From NCBI GenBank assembly GCA_938036315.1, contig CALHPK010000002.1, forward strand, positions 1 through 64,000: 64,000 nt of DNA, given 5' to 3'. Positions within the stretch are counted from its first letter, which is position 1; every line of letters begins with the position of its first letter. This stretch comes from an uncultured bacterium (GTDB lineage Bacteria > Calescibacteriota > Calescibacteriia > Calescibacteriales > Calescibacteriaceae). The position numbers were made by a program, and so were the translations under genes. Positions 8,031 through 16,341 of the stretch are shown in pieces. The notes beneath the pieces were generated by a model. That model had not been told where the DNA came from, searched no databases, and saw only the letters and a program-made list of their open reading frames with translations.

Positions 8031-9350
8031 GTGGTAAGATTCTTGAGCCCGAGTGTTTTACTATCCTTTACATTTTTTATTGTATCTCAGGTGAGAGCAG
8101 ATTTGATTCAAAACCTCGCAAAAGCTGTGATATATGCAGAAAAAGGAGATGTGAGAAAGGCTTACGAATCTATTTATAGATATGAGTTGACAAACTCGGC
8201 GATAGTCAGTATAATAATATCAAAGGTAAAAAAAGATACTTCATTGCTTCAGAATACATTCGAATTTGTTCCTGATCTCAGGAATGAATTCAATGATAGG
8301 ATAAAGTACGAGTTATCTAGAATATTATTTAGCAAAGGGGACTATGCTGAAGTGAAGGGTAAGATCGAAGAGATCTCGCAAAAAACCGATAGCGTTAAAT
8401 TTCTTACTGCAAATATAGCCTTTCTGGATGGAGATTATAGAAAAGCAAATCAGCAGATATCTATTATTGCACAGAGTAAGTATACCGATGACAACAAAGT
8501 ACGTTATAAGATGTTAGAAAGAGCAATAGATGAGGAAAGTTCACCAATATTGTTCTCTGGAGACTTTCATTCCTCTGTGTTTTTTACACCTTACCATCCT
8601 CCAGTAGAGTATGAAAATTTTCAGACTTACAAAAGCTGGGATATACTATCTAATTTTTATGGTAAGCTATATGGAGAGTTTTTCAGATATTTGCTGATTT
8701 ATCCATTTTTAGGATATGAATTTGCTGGTGAGTTCTATACTGATATAGGAAATTTTACTTTGCACAAGATAGTAATTGGATTGGAGAGCTCAAGAAATTT
8801 TGTGGCAGGTATTAAATACTCCCCGGTGATATCTGTTTTCCAAAATGATATATTTTCCATTACGCATAGGTTTAGCTCATATCTATTTCCTATTCATATT
8901 CTATTTTTGGGATTGAATTTTGGTCTTGAGTCTAAAAATAAGATTGATGAGAAAAGTGGGATAATTCCCTCTGTGGAAGTGGGTGTGAAGCTTGAGAAGA
9001 AGGCAGGTAATATAACATTGGGCAATTTATCGCTTTTGGAATTTGGAAAAAAATTTGCAAAAACGCAGAGGTTTTCTGAATTATACGCTTCTCCGTATCT
9101 TAGAAATTATCTTAGAGCTGGAGATTTTAGGCTTGATTTAAATCTGTACTTCAGCCTTAAGATGTTTCCAGCCAAATTTGAGGAAAGAGGTATGGATTTT
9201 TTATGGTTTGCTGAGCTATCTCCGGCATTTGACAAAGAGTTTGTTAGATTGGAGTTTGCAAAATTTATTATGGAAGGGAATTTATCTGACTCCGATGCTT
9301 TTTCCTGGTCAAGGCTGAGGGCTGGTGCTTCTGTAAGTATACTATTCTGA
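8031..9350 (+). CDS. Predicted outer-membrane protein, helical N-part and beta-barrel-like C-part
   Basis: Exported 439-residue protein that I cannot assign to a named family. A GTG start is supported by GGAGGA just upstream. Residues 1-24 form a signal peptide ending near QVRAD. Residues about 25-170 are alpha-helical with TPR-like pairs (AIIYAEKGDVRKAYESI-like units; ISKGDYAEVKGKIEEI region). From about 185 the sequence alternates hydrophobic and polar residues in short strands and ends in a terminal Phe (ASVSILF), the usual BAM signature of outer-membrane barrels. A role in envelope structure or transport is inference only. It stands alone between the isomerase gene and the tRNA-Met. Confidence 0.65.
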   Translation: MVRFLSPSVLLSFTFFIVSQVRADLIQNLAKAVIYAEKGDVRKAYESIYRYELTNSAIVSIIISKVKKDTSLLQNTFEFVPDLRNEFNDRIKYELSRILFSKGDYAEVKGKIEEISQKTDSVKFLTANIAFLDGDYRKANQQISIIAQSKYTDDNKVRYKMLERAIDEESSPILFSGDFHSSVFFTPYHPPVEYENFQTYKSWDILSNFYGKLYGEFFRYLLIYPFLGYEFAGEFYTDIGNFTLHKIVIGLESSRNFVAGIKYSPVISVFQNDIFSITHRFSSYLFPIHILFLGLNFGLESKNKIDEKSGIIPSVEVGVKLEKKAGNITLGNLSLLEFGKKFAKTQRFSELYASPYLRNYLRAGDFRLDLNLYFSLKMFPAKFEERGMDFLWFAELSPAFDKEFVRLEFAKFIMEGNLSDSDAFSWSRLRAGASVSILF

Positions 9351-9369
9351 GAGAAAGTATGGAGTACAT

Positions 9370-9395
9370 AATAAATCTGGTTTTGCAGATTTATT
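9370..9395 (+). terminator. Perfect 10-bp hairpin downstream of the outer-membrane protein gene
   Basis: AATAAATCTG at 9370-9379 pairs fully with CAGATTTATT at 9386-9395 around a six-base loop. It begins 20 bases after the stop codon. No run of T follows, so it may stabilise the 3' end or act as a weak terminator. Confidence 0.4.
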
Positions 9396-9438
9396 GATCA
9401 CGTCAGTAGTGATGGATGGGTTGAAAATTTTAGGGCAA

Positions 9439-9469
9439 TTGTATTGTTTATATAATGATGTATTATAAT
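9439..9469 (+). promoter_or_regulatory. Candidate promoter of the tRNA-Met/zinc-ribbon unit
   Basis: Two perfect TATAAT hexamers lie at 9451-9456 and 9464-9469, the second with TTGTAT at 9439-9444 (19-base spacer). A start near 9476 would put the tRNA-Met 5' end (9493) about 17 bases downstream. Confidence 0.35.
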
Positions 9470-9492
9470 AATAAAGTAATTTGTTATGGGGT

Positions 9493-9564
9493 GGGCCCAT
9501 AGCTCAATGGTAGAGCAGCCGGCTCATAACCGGCAGGTTGGGGGTTCGAGTCCCTCTGGGCCCA
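9493..9564 (+). tRNA. tRNA with CAU anticodon (probably elongator Met)
   Basis: Acceptor GGGCCCA/TGGGCCC, D arm GCTCAATGGTAGAGC, anticodon stem GCCGG/CCGGC with loop CTCATAA (anticodon CAT), T arm GGGGGTTCGAGTCCCTC and discriminator A. The paired 1:72 position excludes a typical initiator. An Ile2 tRNA with lysidine-modified C34 cannot be fully excluded from sequence alone. CCA is not encoded. Confidence 0.9.
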
Positions 9565-9574
9565 CCCAAAGGAA

Positions 9575-10315
9575 TTGATTTCGCTTCACAAGCTTTTTTC
9601 AGAACTCGAGAGAATAGAAGAAAAAGAGGCTATGTGTAAAGCCAAAGAAGAAATGCTGTTGGAAAGAATAAAAAGAACAAATGAGATAGTTGCGGAAGCA
9701 GAGAGAAATTTTAAAGCTAAAGAGCAAAAACTCATGGAGTTGAAGGCCCAGATAAAACAGCTTGAATTAAGTATCCAGGAAGAAGAGGGGAAGATAAAAA
9801 AATGGGAGAGCCAACTAAGAGATGTGCAAAAATATAGAGAGCAACTTTCTCTTATGGCTGAGCTTGCAGAAGCCAGGAGGGAAAAAGGTAAGCTGGAGGA
9901 TGAAATTTTGAAGCTTATGGAAGAGAAGGATCGCCTTGAGAGAGAGATTCAAAAAGCTGAGGCTGATCTTAGGGAATTAAAGAAGGTTTCAGAGGCAAAT
10001 ATAGAAAGATGGAAGAACGAAGCTCTTGAATGCTTGTCAGAATTTAAGAATTTGAGTGAGGCAAAGAAAGAGATTCTGAAGAGTTTAGAATTGGCATATC
10101 CTGATGTTTATAAAAAGTATCTTGAGATAGCATCGGATTCGCACCTTAGAAAGCCCATATCGCGCGTTGAGGATTCTACTTGTTCCTCCTGTAATGTGGT
10201 AATTTTTCCTGATGTGGAGGCTCGTATTTATTCGGATATAAATTCTTATGAAATTTGCCCAAATTGCGGGGCCATACTTTACGTTTATTTAGATGATGAG
10301 GATTCGGGCGCGTAG
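9575..10315 (+). CDS. Coiled-coil protein with C-terminal C4 zinc ribbon (COG1579/CdsZ type)
   Basis: Cytoplasmic 246-residue protein. Residues about 5-175 are an almost unbroken antiparallel coiled coil, followed by a four-cysteine zinc ribbon with C203-x2-C206 and C228-x2-C231. This is the COG1579 architecture found in chlamydial CdsZ and Helicobacter FlgZ (HP0958), which bind RNA or secretion partners; the role here is unknown. The start is a TTG at 9575 with AAAGGA immediately before it, ten bases after tRNA-Met. The stop codon TAG (10313-10315) consists of bases 8-10 of tRNA-Val, so the last ten bases of the reading frame lie inside that tRNA gene. Confidence 0.85.
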   Translation: MISLHKLFSELERIEEKEAMCKAKEEMLLERIKRTNEIVAEAERNFKAKEQKLMELKAQIKQLELSIQEEEGKIKKWESQLRDVQKYREQLSLMAELAEARREKGKLEDEILKLMEEKDRLEREIQKAEADLRELKKVSEANIERWKNEALECLSEFKNLSEAKKEILKSLELAYPDVYKKYLEIASDSHLRKPISRVEDSTCSSCNVVIFPDVEARIYSDINSYEICPNCGAILYVYLDDEDSGA

Positions 10316-10377
10316 CTCAGTGGGAGAGCGCCGTCTTGACGAGGCGGAGGTCGACGGTTCAATCCCGTCCGCGCCCA
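10306..10377 (+). tRNA. tRNA-Val (GAC), overlapping the preceding coding sequence
   Basis: Acceptor GGGCGCG/CGCGCCC, D arm GCTCAGTGGGAGAGC, anticodon stem CCGTC/GGCGG with loop TTGACGA (anticodon GAC), T arm GACGGTTCAATCCCGTC and discriminator A at 10377. CCA is not encoded. Its first ten bases also encode the end and stop codon of the zinc-ribbon gene, so RNase P processing of a joint transcript would cut that message just before its stop codon. Confidence 0.93.
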
Positions 10378-10384
10378 CATCAGC

Positions 10385-11137
10385 ATGCTACTCCAGATAA
10401 AAAACATCGAAACAGTCTATTACGATAGACTATACGTAATCAAGGGAGTCTCTCTCGAACTCAACGAAGGAGAAATAAGAATTGTAGTGGGACCAAATGG
10501 AGCGGGAAAAACCACATTACTTAAATCTATAGCAGGCCTCATAAAGGATCAACCCAGAAAGGGAGAAATACTATTTGCAAATCAGAATATAGCAAGGAAA
10601 AGTGCTGAAAAAATCTCAAAAATGGGGCTGATACTGGTTCCCGATGACAGAGGCTTGTTCCCAGAACTCACCGTCGAAGAAAATCTCAAGCTTGCCGGAT
10701 GGGATAAAAAGACAGACTCTTATATCTTTGATATCTTCCCAAATCTCAAAGCAAAGCTTAAAGAAATTTCAAACTACCTATCGGGAGGAGAGCAACAGAT
10801 GTTGGCCTTAGCTAGAGCAATACTAAAAAAACCAAAAATTATGCTCCTTGATGAACCATCCTTCGGTCTTGCCCCAAAGGTGGTTTCAGAACTTTTCAGA
10901 ATAATAGCAGATCTCAGAAAAGAATTTGGTATGTCATTTCTTATAGCAGAGCAAAATGTCAGGGCATCAATTGAGATTGCAGATTACGGATACATTATCG
11001 AGGAGGGAAAAATTGTATTTCAAGGTACCCCATCTGATCTGAGAGATAGTGAACTTGTAAAAGAATTGTATCTTGGAGGGAGTGTAAAGAAACCTGAGAA
11101 AGGCTGGCAGCTTTATAAAAGAAAAAGGAGGTGGTAG
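10385..11137 (+). CDS. livF: Branched-chain amino acid-type ABC transporter ATPase (LivF)
   Basis: Cytoplasmic ATPase subunit of a LIV-type importer, 250 residues. It has Walker A GPNGAGKTT (about 37-45), a Q-loop region, the LivF-typical ILVPDDRGLFPELTVEENL, signature LSGGEQQML (about 137-145), Walker B IMLLDEPS and a switch His position replaced by the family's IAEQN. LivF normally works with LivG, permeases LivH/LivM and a periplasmic receptor, and none of these is in the window. The C-terminus carries a short basic tail (KRKRRW). Its ATG lies seven bases after tRNA-Val with no ribosome binding site, so translation may be near-leaderless after tRNA processing. Confidence 0.9.
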   Translation: MLLQIKNIETVYYDRLYVIKGVSLELNEGEIRIVVGPNGAGKTTLLKSIAGLIKDQPRKGEILFANQNIARKSAEKISKMGLILVPDDRGLFPELTVEENLKLAGWDKKTDSYIFDIFPNLKAKLKEISNYLSGGEQQMLALARAILKKPKIMLLDEPSFGLAPKVVSELFRIIADLRKEFGMSFLIAEQNVRASIEIADYGYIIEEGKIVFQGTPSDLRDSELVKELYLGGSVKKPEKGWQLYKRKRRW

Positions 11138-11196
11138 TTCAAATTTTCAGATTTTTTATATATTTGTGAAAATTTATTAAATTTGAATTTTTAGCT

Positions 11197-11269
11197 GCGG
11201 GCGTAGCTCAGTTGGTAGAGCGACAGCTTGCCATGCTGTAGGCCGCGGGTTCGAGTCCCGTCGCCCGCT
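11197..11269 (+). tRNA. tRNA-Gly (GCC)
   Basis: Acceptor GCGGGCG/CGCCCGC, D arm GCTCAGTTGGTAGAGC, anticodon stem ACAGC/GCTGT with loop TTGCCAT (anticodon GCC), T arm GCGGGTTCGAGTCCCGT and discriminator T at 11269, as is usual for Gly. CCA is not encoded. It lies 59 bases after the livF stop. Confidence 0.95.
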
Positions 11270-11571
11270 CCCTATTCCCTCAAAGTATATATCACCGTAA
11301 TCAAAACTAAAAACCAAAAAATCCCATAAGCCGAAAAAATATATAAAGAATATTCCATAAAGAAAAAATAATATCACCTCGAATAATCCAGAAAATTTTC
11401 CATACTTTTTCAGCTATAATGAAACCAAGTGAAAACCAAAAAGATAAAGATAAGGAAAGTAAAAAAATTTTGTGTGAAAATCCCTTTTTAATCCGCTTAC
11501 ATCAAAGATAGTGGATATACTGATTTGAGAAAAATAAAATAATAATCCGATTTGAGATTATAATTTTTTGT
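11270..11571. other. AT-rich gap upstream of clpX
   Basis: No gene is visible. Two perfect TATAAT hexamers (11415-11420 and 11559-11564) could be -10 elements for clpX but neither has a good -35 partner. No heat-shock (CIRCE) inverted repeat was seen. Confidence 0.4.
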
Positions 11572-12855
11572 ATGGGAAGACCAATGGGTGGGTTAGAGTA
11601 CTGTTCGTTCTGTGGGAAGTCGAAGAATGAAGTCAAAAGACTTATAGGCGGAATGAACGGAGCTGCTATCTGCTTTGATTGCGTCAAGATTTGTTATGAT
11701 ATGGTAGAAAGCTCCTTGCTGGAGGAGCAGGAAGTCGAAGCATCAGATCTAGATCAGCTTTCTAAAGTAAAAAACCTTACCCCTAAAAAAGTGAAAGAGT
11801 TCTTTGACCAGTACATAGTTGGTCAAGAGTTAGCTAAAAAATACGCATCTGTTGCAGTGTATAATCACTACAAAAGAATAATTCTTCAGGATCCGGAGAT
11901 AGAAAAGAGTAATTTACTCTTCATCGGTCCGACAGGTGTTGGCAAAACTTTACTTGCTAGAACAATAGCAAAAATTCTTGATGTCCCAATGGTAATAGTT
12001 GACGCAACGAGCTTTACTGAGGCAGGATATGTTGGCGATGATGTGGAAAATATCCTATACTACCTTTATGTAAATTCCGGCTATGACATAAATAGGACTC
12101 AGATGGGAGTCGTCTACATAGACGAGATAGATAAGATTGCAAGGAAATCCGGAGAGCACGCTTCGTCGACGCGCGATGTATCAGGCGAAGGGGTTCAATA
12201 TGCTCTACTGAAGATAATCGAAGGTAGTGGAGTTTATATACCAATAAGGGGGAAAAGAGGAGGCTCAGATACACTATGTATAAACACTTCAAATATCCTT
12301 TTTATAGCTGGGGGAGCCTTCTCAGGCATTGAAGAAATAGTAAAATCCAGACTCGGAAAAAATAAGATAGGATTTAAAACAGATAAAACAGATAAAACTG
12401 ATAAATCTCTGATCAGTGGTAAAAATGAATCCCAAGATGAGAATATCTATCAGTATGTAAGAAGCGAAGATCTTATAAAGTTCGGTATGATTCCAGAACT
12501 TGTCGGGAGATTTCCGATCATAGCTCCTTTCCATCCCCTGAGTCAGAAGGAATTAGAAAGCATTCTCACCGAGCCCAAAAATTCAATACTAAAGCAATAT
12601 GTCAAGCTATTTGAGATCGAGGGAGTAAGCCTTGTATTCACTGATGATGCAATAAAAGAGATAGTAAAGACAGCTGATGTTAAGAGGGTAGGTGCTCGGG
12701 CCCTCCGCTCATCTATAGAAAAAGTTATGCTCAACATTATGTTTGAAGCACCAGAAATTCCTAACCTCCGCGAGATCATCATAAATGCTGAAACTATAAG
12801 AACTGGAAAACCAATATATGTTGAAGGGAAGAAAAAAAAGATAGTGGCAGTATAA
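11572..12855 (+). CDS. clpX: ATP-dependent Clp protease ATP-binding subunit ClpX
   Basis: AAA+ unfoldase that feeds substrates to ClpP. The 427-residue protein has the N-terminal zinc domain (C11-x2-C14, C34-x2-C37), Walker A GPTGVGKT (119-126), pore loop GYVGDD (152-157), Walker B VVYIDEID (180-187) and the IGF tripeptide (266-268) that docks on ClpP. A GRFP sensor region and C-terminal small domain complete it. Right after the IGF loop is a lineage-specific insert with three TDK repeats (270-278) encoded by a 9-base tandem repeat. clpP and tig, its usual neighbours, are absent. No clear ribosome binding site precedes the start; an ATG at 11584 is an alternative. Confidence 0.96.
   Translation: MGRPMGGLEYCSFCGKSKNEVKRLIGGMNGAAICFDCVKICYDMVESSLLEEQEVEASDLDQLSKVKNLTPKKVKEFFDQYIVGQELAKKYASVAVYNHYKRIILQDPEIEKSNLLFIGPTGVGKTLLARTIAKILDVPMVIVDATSFTEAGYVGDDVENILYYLYVNSGYDINRTQMGVVYIDEIDKIARKSGEHASSTRDVSGEGVQYALLKIIEGSGVYIPIRGKRGGSDTLCINTSNILFIAGGAFSGIEEIVKSRLGKNKIGFKTDKTDKTDKSLISGKNESQDENIYQYVRSEDLIKFGMIPELVGRFPIIAPFHPLSQKELESILTEPKNSILKQYVKLFEIEGVSLVFTDDAIKEIVKTADVKRVGARALRSSIEKVMLNIMFEAPEIPNLREIIINAETIRTGKPIYVEGKKKKIVAV
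12379..12405 (+). repeat. 9-nt tandem repeat, three copies, inside clpX
   Basis: ACAGATAAA occurs twice, then ACTGATAAA, in exact frame with the coding sequence. It encodes TDK-TDK-TDK next to the ClpP-docking IGF loop and looks like slippage-type expansion that keeps the frame. Confidence 0.85.
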
Positions 12856-12902
12856 ACCCATTCCACCTCACCCCAACACCTGGATAACAGAAAACACAAA
12901 AT

Positions 12903-12938
12903 GTAAAATTAAACTACAAAGGTAAAATTAAACTACAA
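12903..12938. repeat. 17-nt direct repeat, period 19
   Basis: GTAAAATTAAACTACAA at 12903-12919 is repeated exactly at 12922-12938, in the gap between clpX and the PHP-domain gene. A second short duplication (TACCATATA, period 13) follows directly at 12939-12960. Confidence 0.85.
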
Positions 12939-13042
12939 TACCATATAAATATACCATATAAAAAGTAGTATTTCCACAATAAGTGTGAAAATACAAAAGA
13001 ACAAATTTCTGAAAAGGTTTTAAAATTATTTACATTATTATT

Positions 13043-16000
13043 ATGAAGGTAATCTGTAAAAATAAGCAAGATAAAAATATTTACGGGAAGTTGAGGGGGT
13101 TACTGTTTTTCTCTTCTACATTGGTTCTGGTTCTTCTGGTCGTATTTTCTGTGTTTATTATTCTGAGCCAGTGTGGGAAGAGGGACTCGGGAGTTGGGCA
13201 GGCAATAGGTTCGATAAAAGTTGAGGAACTTGCGTATACTCCTGAAATAGAGGATATCATTGCACAGGTTCCGCCACCACAGATTATAAACGTAAAAGAG
13301 CTTACCATCCAGGATATTCAGAAGTTAAAACCAATTCCAGCCGAGGACGGAGGGGCATTCAAAGCACGTCCAGGAGATCTCATGATCGAAACAGAGAATA
13401 TAAGATCCATAATTCAAGCTCCATCCCGAGAGATAGGTCCCTTTACCTACGGCGGTAACCTTGTAGATGTAGATGTGAAAAGGGGAGATGAATACTTCAG
13501 GGATACCCTTGGCGAGGAGAATCTGTTCGTATTCCTTGGCCACACATTAAAGCCAGCAAAAATAGGGCTCTTTAAGAACAATGTAGTGGTTGCAACTGGG
13601 GAACTTGATATTCTCGATTACATCAATGCAACAGGTCTTCTGCACATAATAAAAGGTATCGCCCCAACTTTCGACTTGAAGTTCAAAATAGACGAAGCAA
13701 AACCCATAAAAGTCACAAAATACTTCATCTTTTCAAGTGGTAGGTACATAAAAATTATCGATGTCCTATGCAATGAAAGCGACAATGAAATTCCATACTT
13801 TTTCTTTGCAGATCTTATAGATTCAGGGGGATCAGGGGAATTTTTCATTCCATCTTCGATCTTGAAAGGGTATGGCTACTCAGCATACCAGCTTTTTGGA
13901 TTGGGACTTTTCAAATCTTCATTGCTTGGCTTTGTATCAGAAAAGGTGGATTCATCCTATGGAATCTATTCCCTTGAAGAAAATAATCTGGTTCTGATAA
14001 TATCAGGTGTTGCAGCTTTAGCATACAATGTATTTGAGAAAGATGAAATTAACTCTCTTTTGGGCATCATGATGGGAACATCAAGTAAGCTCATAACAAT
14101 TCAGCCACGTCAGTGTTTGCTAAATCAAAAATATTTTATTGTTGGAACTGGTTCTGCTTCATCACTTACTGATGAAGTCTTTAGAATCAAAGCACAAACT
14201 CAGGGTATAAAAATTCATGAAGTAACAGGGAGAGTAGTAATAGAAGGAGAGAACTTTATTTACTCAACAGCCCGTGTTGCAATCTTCGATAAATCTGGGA
14301 ATTTTATAACAACTGCTACAACAGACAAAAATGGTGTGTTTAAGGTAGTTCTACCGGAGGGAAGCTATAAATTCGTAGCAGATACTCCGTACTCTCCACA
14401 GCACAGGGATGTAGATGTACAGCTTCCAGCTTCGGGACAAATTGTGATATCTCTGCCTCAGCCAGCAAAAATATATATCGAAGTTTTTGATGTAGAACAA
14501 AAAATCAACATTCCAGCTAAGGTTTCATTCCTGTGTGATGGTTTGTGTCCCAAGCCCATCTGCATTGATCCGCAAAAATGCCAAGTTATGACCACATCCT
14601 TCAGAGATGTTGTATATGATATGCTACCCCCAGAGGTTCAGCATGTGGAGTTTTTGAAAGATGGGAAAAGAACTCAAATACTAATTCCTCCAGGGAAATA
14701 TAAAGTCATAGTATCCAGAGGTATGGAATATTCAAGGTATGAAGAAAGTATAACTGTTGGTTCCGGACAGGAAAAAAGTATAACAGCATATCTTCACAGG
14801 GTTGCGGATGCAGGTGGTTGGATTTCAGCTGATACTCATGTACACTCAGTTAATTCCCCTGATAGCCCGGTTGATCTCAAAGATAGAGTGATAACATTTG
14901 CCGCAGAAGGTGTTGACCTGATAATTTCAACAGATCATGATTGGCTTACCGATTATGAACCAGCAATTGCCGAGCTTGGACTTAAAGATTTCTTAGTATC
15001 TCTTATTGGTCAAGAGATAACAACTTTTTCATATGGACATTTCAATACATATCCTCTTAGGATCTCCCCAGGAGAGCCTCAAGACGGAGCTCTTGATTGG
15101 TCTGATAAATATGATAGGCCAGAAAAGTACGGTATTAACTCAGAAGAGAGGAAAAATTATAGGTTTTTAAGAGCTCTTCATCCGCTTGAGATATTTGAGC
15201 AGGCTCATCTTATGAAACCCGGTGCTATAAAAAGAAATATAGTTCAGGTAAACCATCCTCGATCAGGAGGTATGGGATATTTCGACTATGTCATGGTAGA
15301 TACAAAACTTTTCACATCCTGGCAAGATCCTTGCATACATAGAATTATTCCACCGTTGGGGCAGTGCGGAACAGCTGGGGACCTAAAAGTTTCTGATACA
15401 AAACTTTTGCCAACACTTGACATACTCCGTGATATGAATAATCCCAAAAGATTCGATGCTATTGAAATTTATAACTCATACTCTGAAGTAACTATTGTTG
15501 TGAATGACTGGTTTACTCTCTTAAATCATGGGATCCACATAACTGCAGTCGGCTGTTCAGATACCCACCAGAAGGTATCGGCAATATCTGGAATAGCAAG
15601 GACTTTTGTTAAGATTTCGGATGATTCTTTAGAAAACTTCAGGAATAAAACGGAAATTAAAAACGAGTTTGTTGAGAATTTGTTAGATGGGCAAGTTTTT
15701 GTCTCAAATGGTCCAATACTAGAAGATATAGCTATCTGTGGATTGTATGGTTCTCAGGAGGTATGCACAGGTATGGGCAGATCTCAGATGAAGCACATCA
15801 CATCTAATTTTAGGCTCAAAATAAAGCTCAAAAGTGTGGATTGGGTTGATTTCGATAAGATGATGGTTTTTATAAACTCGCGCGATGTCGCAAGCAAGTC
15901 AAAAAGTAAAGTCTACGGATTCCCAACTCCAGCTATCTCAAAAAGTGTAGCCCCCCAACTATCAGAAAAAATTGTTGATGGAAGATCCTTTCGGTACAGA

Positions 16001-16324
16001 ATATATGAGGATAATATTCAACTCCCCCCACAAACTCAGGATTTCTGGGTAGTTGTAGTAGTAGAATGCTCTGTGGAGCGTTGCGGTGGGGGCAAGAATC
16101 CTATGTTTCCTATAATTTCAGATAAGAACGTGAGACCATTGCTCATTACCAATCCGATTTATATTGACGTAGATGGAGATGGTAGGTTTACTCCTGCTGG
16201 TCCTGAGTATGCACCTTCTCAGCGACAAGCTCCAATTTTCAAAGAGAAGAAGATAAAACAAAAGTCAGACTCAGATGAAGAAGCGCTCCGAGAAGCTCTG
16301 AAGAACCTAATGCATAAACACTAA
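13043..16324 (+). CDS. Very large CehA/McbA-type PHP-domain protein, exported
   Basis: Predicted metal-dependent hydrolase of 1093 residues, secreted or anchored to the envelope. A hydrophobic segment (about 18-42) ends in LSQC, a poor lipoprotein signal, so it could be a lipoprotein or a membrane anchor. Residues about 390-580 contain carboxypeptidase-regulatory-like beta-sandwich repeats (VTGRVVIEG...DKNGVFKVVLPEGSYKF). The PHP domain follows: ADTHVHS near 595-601, STDHDW near 631-636 and CSDTH near 838-842, matching the metal sites of CehA/McbA proteins. The substrate (a phosphoester or other hydrolysable bond) is unknown. It stands alone between clpX and a convergent peroxiredoxin-like gene. 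Confidence 0.8.
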   Translation: MKVICKNKQDKNIYGKLRGLLFFSSTLVLVLLVVFSVFIILSQCGKRDSGVGQAIGSIKVEELAYTPEIEDIIAQVPPPQIINVKELTIQDIQKLKPIPAEDGGAFKARPGDLMIETENIRSIIQAPSREIGPFTYGGNLVDVDVKRGDEYFRDTLGEENLFVFLGHTLKPAKIGLFKNNVVVATGELDILDYINATGLLHIIKGIAPTFDLKFKIDEAKPIKVTKYFIFSSGRYIKIIDVLCNESDNEIPYFFFADLIDSGGSGEFFIPSSILKGYGYSAYQLFGLGLFKSSLLGFVSEKVDSSYGIYSLEENNLVLIISGVAALAYNVFEKDEINSLLGIMMGTSSKLITIQPRQCLLNQKYFIVGTGSASSLTDEVFRIKAQTQGIKIHEVTGRVVIEGENFIYSTARVAIFDKSGNFITTATTDKNGVFKVVLPEGSYKFVADTPYSPQHRDVDVQLPASGQIVISLPQPAKIYIEVFDVEQKINIPAKVSFLCDGLCPKPICIDPQKCQVMTTSFRDVVYDMLPPEVQHVEFLKDGKRTQILIPPGKYKVIVSRGMEYSRYEESITVGSGQEKSITAYLHRVADAGGWISADTHVHSVNSPDSPVDLKDRVITFAAEGVDLIISTDHDWLTDYEPAIAELGLKDFLVSLIGQEITTFSYGHFNTYPLRISPGEPQDGALDWSDKYDRPEKYGINSEERKNYRFLRALHPLEIFEQAHLMKPGAIKRNIVQVNHPRSGGMGYFDYVMVDTKLFTSWQDPCIHRIIPPLGQCGTAGDLKVSDTKLLPTLDILRDMNNPKRFDAIEIYNSYSEVTIVVNDWFTLLNHGIHITAVGCSDTHQKVSAISGIARTFVKISDDSLENFRNKTEIKNEFVENLLDGQVFVSNGPILEDIAICGLYGSQEVCTGMGRSQMKHITSNFRLKIKLKSVDWVDFDKMMVFINSRDVASKSKSKVYGFPTPAISKSVAPQLSEKIVDGRSFRYRIYEDNIQLPPQTQDFWVVVVVECSVERCGGGKNPMFPIISDKNVRPLLITNPIYIDVDGDGRFTPAGPEYAPSQRQAPIFKEKKIKQKSDSDEEALREALKNLMHKH

Positions 16325-16341
16325 ACTAAATATGATTAGAT

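Noticed and set aside
11177-11377. 66-residue minus-strand ORF containing RRDSNPRPTAWQAVALPTELRP
   Set aside because: This is the classic spurious translation of the complement of a tRNA gene, here tRNA-Gly.
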